Assembly (NCBI RefSeq): GCF_001263205.1
Contig: NZ_CP012333.1
Coordinates: 5,557,001 to 5,621,000, forward strand
DNA: 64,000 bases
Reading direction: 5' to 3'
Origin: Labilithrix luteola
Lineage (GTDB): Bacteria; Myxococcota_A; Polyangia; Polyangiales; Polyangiaceae
Shown: one piece after another, positions 28,140-36,965 of the stretch
How the letters are laid out: the number at the start of each line of letters is the position of its first letter
Numbering within the stretch: the first letter of the stretch is position 1
Notes under the pieces: generated by a model
The model's database searches: none
What the model was told of the DNA's origin: nothing
The model's input: only the letters and a program-made list of their open reading frames with translations
Translations under genes and position numbers: made by a program

Positions 28140-29870
28140 ATGAGACAGACGATCGGCGACTTTCTCATCCGCCGGCTGCAAGAGGTCGGCGTCCGCCACA
28201 TCTTTGGCGTTCCTGGGGATTACAACCTCGAGTTCATGCAGCAACTCGAGGTCCGCGGTGAGCCGGCCTGGGTTGGAAACTGTAACGAGCTCAACGCATC
28301 TTACGCCACAGACGCGTACGCCCGACTCAATGGCATCGGCGCGCTGGTGGTGACCCACGGCGTCGGAGCCCTCAGCGCGATCAACGGCATCGCCGGCGCC
28401 TACAGCGAGCACGTTCCCGTGATCTTGATCTCCGGTTCGCTGCCGCTGCGAGCCGTTCAGCGTGGAGATCTGATGCACCACACGCTCGCTGATCGAGAGA
28501 AGGGGAATTTCTGTCGAATGTTCGCGGAAGTTACGGGCGCCCAGGCTCGGCTCACCCCTGAAAATGCCGTCGTCGAGATCGACCGGCTCATCCTGACGGC
28601 CTGGCGCAACAAGTTGCCTGTCTACCTGGAGCTGCCGTCCGATATCTCCTACCTCGAGATCGCGGTCCCCGAGGCGCCGCTCGCGCTCGAGATGATGCCG
28701 AGCGAGTGGGAGAGCCTCTCGACCTGTACCGAGATGATCCTGCGGAGATTGCGGTCCGCGAAGTCGCCGGCGTTTCTCCTGGATCTGGATGCGATTCGCT
28801 TTGGCGTCGCGGGACAGATCATGGTGCTCGCCGAGCGCTTTCACATCAAGGTCGCGACGCTGAACTGTGCCAAAGGCGCGGTTGCCGAGAGTTCCAGTCA
28901 ATACATCGGGACCTATGCGGGCATCGGAAGCTCTCGCGCCACACGCGAGGCCATCGAGGGGAGCGATTGTCTGCTCACGGTCGGCTACCGCCGCGTCGAG
29001 TCGACGAGCGGCTTCTTCACGGCCAAACTGCCCGCCTCTGCCATCCACCTGAACTCCCACCATGTCGACACGGCGGAGATGACCTATCAGGGCGTTTACC
29101 TGGCCGAGCTCCTGCAGACCGTCGTTGACTCGTCTTCGGGTAACCCGACCACGAAACCGCCGGCTCGCCCTCCGACGAAGTCGACGTTCGTTCCCTCCGC
29201 CGAGCCGCTCAGTCAGGACGCCTATTGGAAGGCGATACAGAATTTTCTCCAACCCGGGGACGTGATCATCGCCGAAGACGGGACCTCGAGCGCCGGCTTT
29301 GGGCGACTCACGCTGCCCGATGACTGCATCTATGTCACAGGGGCCTTCGTCTGGTGCTCGATCGGCTACGCGACGGCGGCGCTGCTGGGAGCCAGCCTGG
29401 CTTCACCTGGACGGCGCCACATCTTGCTGACCGGCGAGGGCTCCCTCCAGATGACGGTGCAAGAGATCTCGACGGTCATGCGGCACGACCTCAAGCCCTG
29501 GATCTTCGTGAACCAGAACCAGGGCTATACCGTAGAGAGAGCCGTTCTCGGCAAGGATGCGAAATTCAACGACGTCGCGACCTGGCGGTATTCGGAGCTG
29601 CCGCACGTCTTCAGTCGAGACAAGAAGGCCGAGACCTACGTGGTCACGACCAGCAGCGAGCTGCAGAAGGTGCTGGACGCTCCGCACTCGGGCATGGTCT
29701 TCGTCGAATGCGTGATGAACAAGTTCGATGCGCCCATCGACCTGATCATCGGTGGTCACGCGATCGCTGAGACCGACTACGGAGCTCGCGGGCCACAGGC
29801 GGCGCCGAACGCGCAGATTGCATTGCCGACGAAACCCGCAGAGCGGACGGTCGAGCGCCCGCCTCGGTAA
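28140..29870 (+). CDS. thiamine-diphosphate 2-oxoacid decarboxylase (pyruvate/indolepyruvate decarboxylase family)
   Basis: 576 aa with the full family layout. The TPP pyrimidine domain has the catalytic Glu in GNCNELNASYATDAYAR (E50) and the paired histidines in LMHHTLADR (H113/H114). A central domain follows, then the pyrophosphate domain with GEGSLQMTVQEIST and VNQNQGYTVE. The Mg-binding motif normally reads GDGS; here it is GEGS (about 432-435), a conservative change of a cofactor ligand. It decarboxylates a 2-oxo acid to an aldehyde; pyruvate or an aromatic/branched 2-oxo acid are the candidates. Start ATG with AAGGAG upstream. A lone gene with no pathway partners nearby. Confidence 0.88.
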   Translation: MRQTIGDFLIRRLQEVGVRHIFGVPGDYNLEFMQQLEVRGEPAWVGNCNELNASYATDAYARLNGIGALVVTHGVGALSAINGIAGAYSEHVPVILISGSLPLRAVQRGDLMHHTLADREKGNFCRMFAEVTGAQARLTPENAVVEIDRLILTAWRNKLPVYLELPSDISYLEIAVPEAPLALEMMPSEWESLSTCTEMILRRLRSAKSPAFLLDLDAIRFGVAGQIMVLAERFHIKVATLNCAKGAVAESSSQYIGTYAGIGSSRATREAIEGSDCLLTVGYRRVESTSGFFTAKLPASAIHLNSHHVDTAEMTYQGVYLAELLQTVVDSSSGNPTTKPPARPPTKSTFVPSAEPLSQDAYWKAIQNFLQPGDVIIAEDGTSSAGFGRLTLPDDCIYVTGAFVWCSIGYATAALLGASLASPGRRHILLTGEGSLQMTVQEISTVMRHDLKPWIFVNQNQGYTVERAVLGKDAKFNDVATWRYSELPHVFSRDKKAETYVVTTSSELQKVLDAPHSGMVFVECVMNKFDAPIDLIIGGHAIAETDYGARGPQAAPNAQIALPTKPAERTVERPPR

Positions 29871-30001
29871 GAGACTTGGCCGTGGGGGCCTAGCGCTTCG
29901 CGGAGTGCCTCGTTGGCGCGCTTCAGGCGTTGGACGTTGGCGATGACCGACTCAAGCGCCTGAACGCGTGCGCCAGGCGGGCTTGGAGGCTCCGCGCGAG
30001 G

Positions 30002-30328
30002 TCAGCGCGTCAACGCCAGGACAGTGAGGACGCAACCCGTGATGCTCAGCAGCGACATGACCCCAGCGGGCATGACCTTGCGGCTTCGAACGAAAGCGCC
30101 CACGAAGCGAGCCGACAGCGACGCGGAGATCGCGAGACCGAGGAACAATCCATCGCGCGCGGCGCCTTTCCCGACGAGGTAGGCGCTGACGAACAGCAGA
30201 GCTCCCGCGACGGTACCGGCGATCAGCGACGCACGGCTCTTCGCGCGCACGAAGCCTACGACGCCGCCCGCGATGGTCAGGGCGCCGAAGACGTACAGGT
30301 AGAGCCAAACCGCGACGAAGATGGACAT
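30002..30328 (-). CDS. TMEM14-family small membrane protein
   Basis: 108 aa with four predicted helices. The family pattern ALTIAGGVVGFVRAKSRASL is followed by AGTVAGALLFVSAYL. The ATG at 30328 is given; a TTG at 30343 would add five residues. Bacterial TMEM14 proteins are small membrane proteins of unknown function. A terminator and a tRNA-Glu 3'-end fragment lie just upstream. A truncated second copy sits at 39062-39292 beside the intact tRNA-Glu, so the module has been duplicated. Confidence 0.8.
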   Translation of the reverse strand: MSIFVAVWLYLYVFGALTIAGGVVGFVRAKSRASLIAGTVAGALLFVSAYLVGKGAARDGLFLGLAISASLSARFVGAFVRSRKVMPAGVMSLLSITGCVLTVLALTR

Positions 30329-30351
30329 GGCGAAGGCCGACAACCCGGCAA

Positions 30352-30387
30352 AGCGAACAATGCGAACAAAGCGGACAAAGCGGACAA
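30352..30387. repeat. 9-bp tandem repeat, four units
   Basis: AGCGAACAA, TGCGAACAA, AGCGGACAA, AGCGGACAA in direct succession between the TMEM14 start and the terminator hairpin. The copy number is prone to slippage. The equivalent region of the second module (before 39293) lacks it. Confidence 0.7.
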
Positions 30388-30437
30388 AAAGAGAAAACCC
30401 CTCGCAGGACCAACGAGGGGTTTTGGGGCGTCCCCAA
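30384..30437. repeat. 54-bp direct repeat, left copy (terminator plus tRNA-Glu 3' end)
   Basis: Starts ACAAAAAGAGAAAACCCCTC and ends CGTCCCCAA. It matches 39293-39347 along its whole length except for one extra G in the right copy. The right end of the match is the last ~9 bases of tRNA-Glu; beyond it the left copy only loosely resembles a T-arm (CCGGGATCGCAACC). It could be the left attachment scar of an integrated element. Confidence 0.72.
30394..30424 (-). terminator. intrinsic terminator hairpin, left copy
   Basis: Perfect 11-bp stem AAAACCCCTCG / CGAGGGGTTTT with a 9-base loop, A-rich on one side and T-rich on the other, so it can work in either direction. Identical to the hairpin at 39303-39333 that follows the intact tRNA-Glu. 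Confidence 0.8.
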
Positions 30438-30503
30438 CCGGGATCGCAACCTTGGCCTCTCGCCGTGGGGCGCTAAAATTCGAGCTTTCGAGGGCGGCCT
30501 GAG

Positions 30504-31050
30504 ATGGCTCCCCGAGCCTTGGCGCTTTCGGCGCTCGTCCTCCTTACAGCCGCCTGTTCATCCGAGTCAACGGGACAAGCACCTTGCGTCGTAATGGGAA
30601 CGGCAACACGTTAGTCGTCGACGAGACGGTCCGTGCTCTGGCCTCGGCGAGGCCCCGTACGTCGAGGTGGCCTGCGACGACCCCGACGATGTCATCACGG
30701 ACGGCTCGTGCCACTACTCGAACTCGACCCCGGTCGACCGCGCAGACCAAGGTGTTGGGCAGACGGAAGACGGCCGCCAGGCGTGGCGGTGCTCACGCCA
30801 ATCGGACCGCCAGCCGCCCTACGGGACGGTGACGGACGCGTGGGGGACGTCCGACCTGACGACGAGCAGGAGCTTCGGCCCCAGCTCCTTGTGCTCGCAC
30901 TCGAGCGACGCTGGGTGGCTGGCGCCTTTGCGGAGGTGTCCCGGCGAAGCCGCCACTGCCACCACTTCAGGAGCTTCACAGTCACGCGAGCACGACGTCC
31001 GATCTGCTCCGCGTCGCCAGTCTCCTCGAACTCCGCGCCCGACCCGCCCA
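30504..31050 (+). pseudogene. decayed lipoprotein gene
   Basis: An ATG at 30504 opens a clear lipoprotein signal (MAPRALALSALVLLTAACSS, lipobox TAAC), but the frame stops after 36 residues at 30614. Further on, another frame holds cysteine-bearing stretches typical of secreted proteins (YVEVACDDPDDVITDGSC from about 30655), again interrupted. The pattern is that of a lipoprotein gene broken by several indels. The right border is uncertain. Confidence 0.4.
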
Positions 31051-31653
31051 CCAACCTGCGTCACGTCTTACCATGCGGCACGACACACCGGCCCCACGCC
31101 CGCGCACCGCATCTATCGCCGTACGGTTGCCTCGATACGGAACTTGTGACCTTCGCGCTCAGCGTTTCTGTGGAGCACGGCGCGGAGATCACCGACCGTC
31201 GGCTCGCCTCGTAGACGAGGAGGTTCGTCGCCAGCGGCGGGGCAGGCCGCGAGCGTACGGCGCGGCGCGGCGCGGCGCGAAAACGAGCCTGTAAGCCGGT
31301 GGTGACGTGGTTGAGATCGTGTACCATGATTGCGTGCGACGGCGCATCCTCGTGTTCTGGACCCGAAGCGGATCCGAACAACGAAGCGGCGGTCCATTGT
31401 CTCAACGACGGTCATCTTCTTCACCGGGGGCGCAGGTCGAGGACGAGCGCGATGTCCTCGTTTGGGCGCTTCGCGAGCCGGGTCGCCATCGCCCCAGAGC
31501 CCACTCCATTTTCGCTTAACCTCGCAGGCACCCTCGTGCGTCTTCGAAGGCGTGGAGGCGCCAATGGGCCCCGCGCTCGATTGGCGGAGTGCCCCATACT
31601 CCGCACAGGAGCTTCCTTCGAACATGGCGCCCGTGCCGCAGCGGAGATGAACG
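31051..31653. other. 603-bp stretch without a recognisable gene
   Basis: Only unconvincing overlapping frames. It contains a GGCGC-type microrepeat near 31258-31280. The promoter of the lipoprotein-sigma-caspase operon should lie at its right end, with GGAG before 31654, but I see no clear consensus. Confidence 0.5.
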
Positions 31654-32604
31654 ATGAAATGCGCAAGCCTGCTATTGGTCCTTGGATGTCTCGGCTCTTT
31701 CGGCTGCGGCGACCTCGGTGATGCGGATGACGGACCTCCGCTCGCCGTGATCGAGGGCCAGCTCAGCCAGACGAGCGTGAGCCCACCGGCCGCCAACGTC
31801 CGGGTCGCCGTCGTCTGGAACACGAGCACGACGGGGTTCAAGACATCCGTCGACGTGCCCGTCGCGCCCGAGTTCCCGTCGAAGTTCCGCCTCGAGTTGC
31901 AGGACACGCCGCCCACGACGGCGATGGTGGGACCGTCCGGCGAGGCCGATCCGACGGTCGGCAACCCCGGAGTGGGCGGCCGGTCCCGTCCGCTCGCCAA
32001 CGGGCCCTCGAACTTCGCGTACGCGATTGGATCGGTCGTAGCCTACGAAGATCTGGACCAGAATCACCAGCTCGGTCTGATCGACGCCTTGACGCCTCCG
32101 ACGGATCGCGTGCTCGGCAGCAACGACGAGCTCCTCATCGTCTACGTGGAGGGAGATCCATTGCAAGCCGGCGCGATCTTCACGAGCACGCCGCCGCCCG
32201 TGCAAGGCTATAACCTGCTCCGTAGGCCTCGTTGCTCGCAGGGATCATCGGCCGCCCCCCCGACCTGCCCGCCGATGACCTGGCTCCCGATCTCGACCCC
32301 CTACGACCTTCCGCTCACGGCAGATCCGCAGCTCGCCGAGCTTATGTGCCGGGGCGCGAACGGCAGGGCCGACGCGGAGACGACGACGACGCCCGCTCCG
32401 AAGCCAGCGCCCGGCCCGAACGGCTGGCCCGCTGCCAATACCGAGGGCCTCAACTGCAATGCAGACGGTCAGAGCTACACGCTCACCCGCTGCCAGACGA
32501 GCTCGCAGGGCCTCTGCAAGGACGCGCTCCAGTCGTGCACTCAGGAGACGTGGACGCTACCGTCGACGCCTCCGCCCGCCGAATGGCCGTGCCCGATCGA
32601 GTGA
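31654..32604 (+). CDS. hypothetical lipoprotein heading the sigma/caspase operon
   Basis: 316 aa. Signal peptide with lipobox FGC (MKCASLLLVLGCLGSFGC), then an acidic linker and a beta-rich region (VRVAVVWNTSTTGFKTSVDV, IGSVVAYEDLDQNHQLGLID) that resembles secreted carbohydrate-or-carrier-type folds. The C-terminal part has several paired cysteines. No family assigned. The ATG at 31654 has GGAG upstream. Four bases separate its stop from the GTG of the ECF sigma gene, so it is co-transcribed with it and may be a surface sensor or client of that system. Confidence 0.75.
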   Translation: MKCASLLLVLGCLGSFGCGDLGDADDGPPLAVIEGQLSQTSVSPPAANVRVAVVWNTSTTGFKTSVDVPVAPEFPSKFRLELQDTPPTTAMVGPSGEADPTVGNPGVGGRSRPLANGPSNFAYAIGSVVAYEDLDQNHQLGLIDALTPPTDRVLGSNDELLIVYVEGDPLQAGAIFTSTPPPVQGYNLLRRPRCSQGSSAAPPTCPPMTWLPISTPYDLPLTADPQLAELMCRGANGRADAETTTTPAPKPAPGPNGWPAANTEGLNCNADGQSYTLTRCQTSSQGLCKDALQSCTQETWTLPSTPPPAEWPCPIE

Positions 32605-32608
32605 GTGG

Positions 32609-33148
32609 GTGAGCGAGGGCCTGAGCAACCGGGAGGTCGCCGACCTCTACCGCCGGTACGGGTTTCTCCTGCGCCGGCGGTGCCTCATGCTCATGTTCTC
32701 ACGCGCCCCCGCTCAGGTCGACGATGCCCTTCAAGAGACCTTTCTCAAACTCATCCGTGCCGGAGCTCCCATCCGCACCGCCGAGGAGCCGTTGCGATGG
32801 CTCTACCGCGTTGCCGATCGAACTTGCTTCGACCTGCTTCGGAAGACGAAATACGCTCGTCGTTCGGATCCCATCGACGACGTTCTCGATGAACTCCCGG
32901 CCAACACGGGGCTCGAGCCCGAGCTGCGTCGCGCAGCGATGGAGTTGCTCGATGCGCTTGGCCAGGAGGATCAGCAGATCGCCGTCATGGCCTTTATCGA
33001 CGGCATGAACCAACAGGAGATCGCGAACGAACTCGGCTATTCGCGAATGACCATCATCAAGCGCGTGGCTCGCCTGAAGGAGCGAGCGCAGCGCATTCGT
33101 ACCCGAAAACCGAACGCCAACGCGCGCCGCGCCGGGGACCTCTCGTGA
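32609..33148 (+). CDS. ECF RNA polymerase sigma factor
   Basis: 179 aa. Region 2 is DLYRRYGFLLRRRCLMLM..DDALQETFLKLIR with WLYRVADRTCFDLLR; region 4 is QQEIANELGYSRMTIIKRVARLKER. The GTG at 32609 is used because region 2 follows directly and the previous gene ends four bases before. Its stop overlaps the next start (GTGA). The next gene has the zinc-type anti-sigma signature, so the pair forms a sigma/anti-sigma switch controlling this operon and perhaps others. Confidence 0.88.
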   Translation: MSEGLSNREVADLYRRYGFLLRRRCLMLMFSRAPAQVDDALQETFLKLIRAGAPIRTAEEPLRWLYRVADRTCFDLLRKTKYARRSDPIDDVLDELPANTGLEPELRRAAMELLDALGQEDQQIAVMAFIDGMNQQEIANELGYSRMTIIKRVARLKERAQRIRTRKPNANARRAGDLS

Positions 33149-33861
33149 GCGAGCATCCGACCTTGTTCCGCCTTGATGCCCACGCCGCGGGCGATCATGA
33201 CGACGGCGTGGGGGAGCATCTCGCGCTGTGCACCGCGTGCGCCGACTACGTCGAACGCCTGCATGCCGAGGTGCGCCGGCACGCCGAAGACGATGAGGCG
33301 AAGGCCGCCGAGTTCGTGCTCGATCTTACCGATCGGCAACGTGCCCATGCCGCGATTGAACATGCGCAGTCCCAGTGGCGGGCACGACCACGCCGCACGG
33401 TCGTCGCCGGGCTCTCGATCTTGGTCGCAGCAGCCGGATTGGCGCTCGTCGCACAGAATGGCATTCCGCTGACCGGGGGCGATGGGGCCGGGAGTGGGCA
33501 GTCGGCGATCCGCTTCAAGGGCAAGCTCCAGCTCGCGGTGATTCGCGATCGATCCGGCGACCAGACGCGGAGCGCGACGGAAGTCCGGGTGAGGCCCGGG
33601 GATCGATTGCGTGCCGAGATCAGCGTTGACTACTCACGCCCCGTCGAGGTTGGCTTCCTCGGGAAAGACGGGACCTGGGTCCTGCTCCTCGCCCCCGCGC
33701 TCGTCGAGGCTGGAACCTACTTCTCGGATCGCGCGGCTCAGTTCGACGAGGCGCCGACCGAAGGCTGGATCCTCGCTGGCCGACCCGAAGACGTGAAGCG
33801 AGCGAAGTCCGAGCGCTCTTTTGAGAACGTCCGTGCCATTCCGGTGGTCGCCGAACCATGA
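33145..33861 (+). CDS. membrane anti-sigma factor with zinc-binding motif
   Basis: 238 aa. The N-terminal HLALCTAC gives the HxxxCxxC anti-sigma signature (H25, C29, C32). A transmembrane helix lies at ~85-103 (VVAGLSILVAAAGLALVAQ). The ~130-residue extracytoplasmic domain (KLQLAVIRDRSGDQ, VGFLGKDGTWVLLLAP, EGWILAGRPEDVKRA) resembles the beta-rich domains often found beside caspase-like proteins. It overlaps both the sigma and the caspase gene by four bases. It likely holds the sigma factor at the membrane until a periplasmic cue is sensed. Confidence 0.85.
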   Translation: MSEHPTLFRLDAHAAGDHDDGVGEHLALCTACADYVERLHAEVRRHAEDDEAKAAEFVLDLTDRQRAHAAIEHAQSQWRARPRRTVVAGLSILVAAAGLALVAQNGIPLTGGDGAGSGQSAIRFKGKLQLAVIRDRSGDQTRSATEVRVRPGDRLRAEISVDYSRPVEVGFLGKDGTWVLLLAPALVEAGTYFSDRAAQFDEAPTEGWILAGRPEDVKRAKSERSFENVRAIPVVAEP

Positions 33862-35426
33862 CCCGGAGGGTCGTCGCCCCTCTCGTTGTCCTCGTGGCGC
33901 TCTTGCTGGTCACCTCGCCATCTCGGGCCGATCCGCTCCGGCTGCTCGTCGCAATTGGTCATCACAGCGGCCTGGCCGGTGATGTACCGCTCAAACACTC
34001 GGCGCGCGACGCGACTCGCGTCCGCGACCTGTTCGTGCAGCTCGGGGGGGTTCGTCCGGAAGACGCCTTTCTGATGGTCGATCCCACGCCGGCGCAGGTC
34101 TTCGCGGCCATTGATAAGGTCGCGGCGATCGCGAGCGGACGCCAGATAAACGACGTCTCCGTTCTTTTCTATTTCAGTGGCCACGGCGATCGCCAGGCGC
34201 TCCATTTGGGCCGTGAACGCATCCTGCTCTCCGACCTCGATCGCAAGCTCGCTGGCGTTGCTGCGGGCCTTCGCATCGTGGTCACCGACGCCTGCCGGAC
34301 CTCCGATCTCCGCGGCAAAGGCGTTACGTCCACTGACCCGTTCTCGGTCACGCTCGACGCCACGCCCCGGGCCTCGGGCGTAATTCGCCTTCATGCGTCT
34401 GCCGACGGCGAAGTTGCGCAGGAGTCCGACGAGCTCGCTTCGGCCGTCTTCACGCACTATTGGCTCTCCGGCCTCGCAGGCGCGGCCGACGTCAATGGCG
34501 ACGCACGTGTCACCTTCGACGAGTCGTATGCGTTCGCCTACAGCCAGACGCTCTTCCGATCGGCGCGCGCATCCGGAGTCGTGCAGCGACCGGCTGTCGA
34601 GACGGCGCTCCGCGAGGGGGCGCCCATCGTGTTGACGAACACGACGAGTACGACCTTGCTTCGCTTCCCGCGCGCTGCCGACAGCCACTACATCATCTAC
34701 GGCGTCGGGTCACGGACCGTCCTTGCTGAACTCTGGAGCTCGTCGGAACGAAGGGTCGCGCTTGCCGTGCCCCCCGGGCGGTACATCGTGCATCGACGCA
34801 CTGGCGGACACGCGGCGGCAGCGCAGCTCGACCTCGATAAAGATCAGGAGCGCGAGGTCCACGCCGCCGACTTCCACGCTGTTCCGGAGGAGACGCTCGC
34901 GCGAAAGGGCGGCGATCTCATCTTGCATCCGAACGAGCTCTCCGTCGGCTACGTGGCGCGCACGTCCCGTCTCTACGACTTCGGACACGAGTTGGGGGTT
35001 CGCTACGAGCATGCGTGGGACAGCTTCGCGCTCGGGATCAGCGGCACCGGCGGTACGGGTAGCGGCGCGAGCATCACGCAAGAGTCCACGGTCTCCTGGC
35101 TCGGTCTCGACGGCGTCGCCGAGGTCCGTTCGACGATCGGGCGGCTCGTCCTCCGCGCGGGAGCCGGGCCCCGTGTCCTTACGCTAGTCCGGTCGTTCGT
35201 CCGTAACGATGCGGAGCGCCTCGCACTCGCGGGATACAACACCGAGCGTCGTTTTCGCGGCATGGCGCTCGGTGGGCATGCGCTCGTCGGTGCTCGCCTG
35301 TCGCTCGGCTCGCGGTTGTGGCTCGATCTAGATGCGCGCAGCGAGTTACTCGGCGTCCGCGTCAACGGCGAGTTCACCGCTGCGTGGTCGGCCGGAGCCG
35401 GAGCCGATGTCGGTCTGTCCTTCTGA
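33858..35426 (+). CDS. secreted caspase-family (C14) protein with C-terminal beta-barrel-like region
   Basis: 522 aa. Signal peptide (MTRRVVAPLVVLVALLLVTSPSRA). The caspase/metacaspase domain is ~26-260 with the His of FYFSGHGD (H109) and the Cys of VVTDACRTSD (C146), so the dyad is intact. A middle region (~265-350) follows. From ~365 to the end come amphipathic strands (LGVRYEHAWDSFALGISG, RLVLRAGAGPRVL, GGHALVGARLSLGSRLWLDL) ending GADVGLSF with a terminal Phe, as in outer-membrane barrels. The protease would therefore act in the periplasm, possibly tethered to the outer membrane. Last gene of the sigma/anti-sigma operon. Confidence 0.85.
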   Translation: MTRRVVAPLVVLVALLLVTSPSRADPLRLLVAIGHHSGLAGDVPLKHSARDATRVRDLFVQLGGVRPEDAFLMVDPTPAQVFAAIDKVAAIASGRQINDVSVLFYFSGHGDRQALHLGRERILLSDLDRKLAGVAAGLRIVVTDACRTSDLRGKGVTSTDPFSVTLDATPRASGVIRLHASADGEVAQESDELASAVFTHYWLSGLAGAADVNGDARVTFDESYAFAYSQTLFRSARASGVVQRPAVETALREGAPIVLTNTTSTTLLRFPRAADSHYIIYGVGSRTVLAELWSSSERRVALAVPPGRYIVHRRTGGHAAAAQLDLDKDQEREVHAADFHAVPEETLARKGGDLILHPNELSVGYVARTSRLYDFGHELGVRYEHAWDSFALGISGTGGTGSGASITQESTVSWLGLDGVAEVRSTIGRLVLRAGAGPRVLTLVRSFVRNDAERLALAGYNTERRFRGMALGGHALVGARLSLGSRLWLDLDARSELLGVRVNGEFTAAWSAGAGADVGLSF

Positions 35427-35729
35427 CACCGCTAGGCCAGGCCGGAACGGATAGGATCGCCGCGACCGACAGCGGCTGCGTGCGGGCCCTTTCGCTCGGC
35501 AGCCGTTACGCCCGAGGCGTGATCAGCCGGTCAGGATGCCGTCGAGCTGCCGCCCAAGGCGGCTTCGCGCAACCGGGCGAGTAACGGCGGGCTGGACGGC
35601 CCCGCGCGCGGGGCGCCGCGTCCTTTGCAGCTTGGCAGTCGATCGCAGTCCTCCTCGCACGGGCGCCGTGATGGCCTATCGGGCAACGCGTGAGCAGCTC
35701 CGGTCACGCTGACGGCGGTTACGCAAAGC
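35427..35729. other. 303-bp stretch without a gene
   Basis: Lies between the caspase stop and the transposase remnant. No ORF of quality, hairpin terminator or repeat was recognised. Part of it may be the left flank of the old insertion element. Confidence 0.5.
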
Positions 35730-36522
35730 TCAACAGCGTCGAGGTAACACTACTGCGATGGGTTGAAGCGGGATGAGCGGGCGTCTTCGTCCGCGTGCTG
35801 GTGTCCACGCGGGAGATTTCGCGTAGGCGCGATTCGTCCGTCCCGCCCGAGGGGGAAAAAGCTGCACACGTTCGGCGACGATGAACGCGTAGCAGCTCAG
35901 GACGACCGAGACGTGATGATGCCAACCGGGAAGGAGCGGCCTTCGAAGTGAGCGAGCCCCAGCTCGCCCTTCAATTCCTCGTACGCGCGCTCCGTGCGCC
36001 AGCGTTCTTGGATGATTCGCACGATCTGTTTCTTGCTCATTCGCCGGGGAAGCGTGGTGAGCGTGAACTTCGTTGGCTTGTCCTTGCCTCGCGCCACTCC
36101 ATCACAAGCCACATCGGCTCCCGATCACCCGCGTCGGTTCCCATCGTCGTATGCAACCTTCACGCGCCGGAATACGAAGTTCGACGAGAGCTTTCCGCCG
36201 GGGCCATCGCGCCATGTGAGACGACGAAACGCTTTGCGCCCAAGCTGAACACCGACGTCCTGCGCGCCGATGGGCGCCCCGTGACGTCGCTCCAACCGGG
36301 CCTGGGTGCGCTCACATGCCGCACCGGGCTTGTCGTCGGGACCGTCGGCGCTCGCCCGCGCAGCGATGGCTCCACACTCTTGCGCTCACCATCTCCCAGA
36401 ATCCCATGGGCGTAGAGAGCGAAGCATTGCTTCTGCTCGCGCCGCGCAAGATGCTTGCCGATGCGCTCGTCGAGGTATTGCCGAAGCCTAAGCTCCATCG
36501 CGCCGTCGTCCGCTATCGTCAT
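35730..36522 (-). pseudogene. IS701-type transposase remnant, frameshifted and internally deleted
   Basis: The N-terminus is recognisable (FALYAHGILGDGERKSVEP, from about 36495). The central catalytic half is missing. The later part continues in other frames: DVGVQLGRKAFRRLTWRDG, KPTKFTLTTLPRRM, RIIQERWRTERAYEELKGEL, GLAHFEGRSFP, then after another shift WHHHVSVVLSCYAFIVAER, ending at 35730. At least three frameshifts and a deletion of several hundred bases leave it inactive. No convincing terminal inverted repeats were found. Confidence 0.8.
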
Positions 36523-36666
36523 CGCGTGCAGAATGCATCGATGTGTTCTCGGTAGTGATGTTAATCCAAATAACGTTGCTACACGCAGGCCTGGATGATA
36601 TTGCACATGCTGTGGGGGGAGGCCGTCGACACGGAGCAGCGCCTACCCTCGCAGGAGGGTGTTTAT

Positions 36667-36948
36667 ATGTCGAATAAGAAGCGCATCTTGCTGCTCGGGG
36701 CAAGCGTCGCTGTGCTGTTGGGGTCCGCGATTGGAGCCTCGGCCGCGTCCGACGCGCCCAAAGCCCCACGTACAGACGTGCAGGTGGAGCCCGTCGCGGC
36801 GTCGTTCGTCACGAATCCGACGGACCCGACGGACCGCCCGGCGCTCACTCCTGAGAGCGTAAGCCCGGAAAACGCGGCGACCGTTCACGCGTATGTGGGA
36901 ACGCCGAATACCGCAGATACCTTTACGTTGCAGGTCGAAAGTAAGTAG
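36667..36948 (+). CDS. small secreted protein, 93 aa
   Basis: Signal peptide (MSNKKRILLLGASVAVLLGS, then AIGASA) and a short Pro/Thr-rich mature part (VTNPTDPTDRPALTPESVSP). ATG 36667 has a strong GGAGGGT six bases upstream. No family recognised. The region just upstream (36545-36600) is AT-rich for this genome and probably holds the promoter. It is followed at 17 bp by the DUF1036 protein, so the two may be co-expressed. Confidence 0.7.
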   Translation: MSNKKRILLLGASVAVLLGSAIGASAASDAPKAPRTDVQVEPVAASFVTNPTDPTDRPALTPESVSPENAATVHAYVGTPNTADTFTLQVESK

Positions 36949-36965
36949 TCGATTGCAGTGAGACC

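Noticed and set aside
28080..29252. 390-codon open frame antisense to the decarboxylase
   Set aside because: Shadow of a high-GC gene; no recognisable protein features.
29871..30001. A coiled-coil or transposase-like fragment on the minus strand (IANVQRLKRANEALREALG)
   Set aside because: About 20 residues resemble many coiled coils; too short to assign, although its place beside the island border is noted.
31051..31653. Short open frames between the decayed lipoprotein and the sigma operon
   Set aside because: Overlapping frames on both strands with no start context, signal peptide or family pattern.
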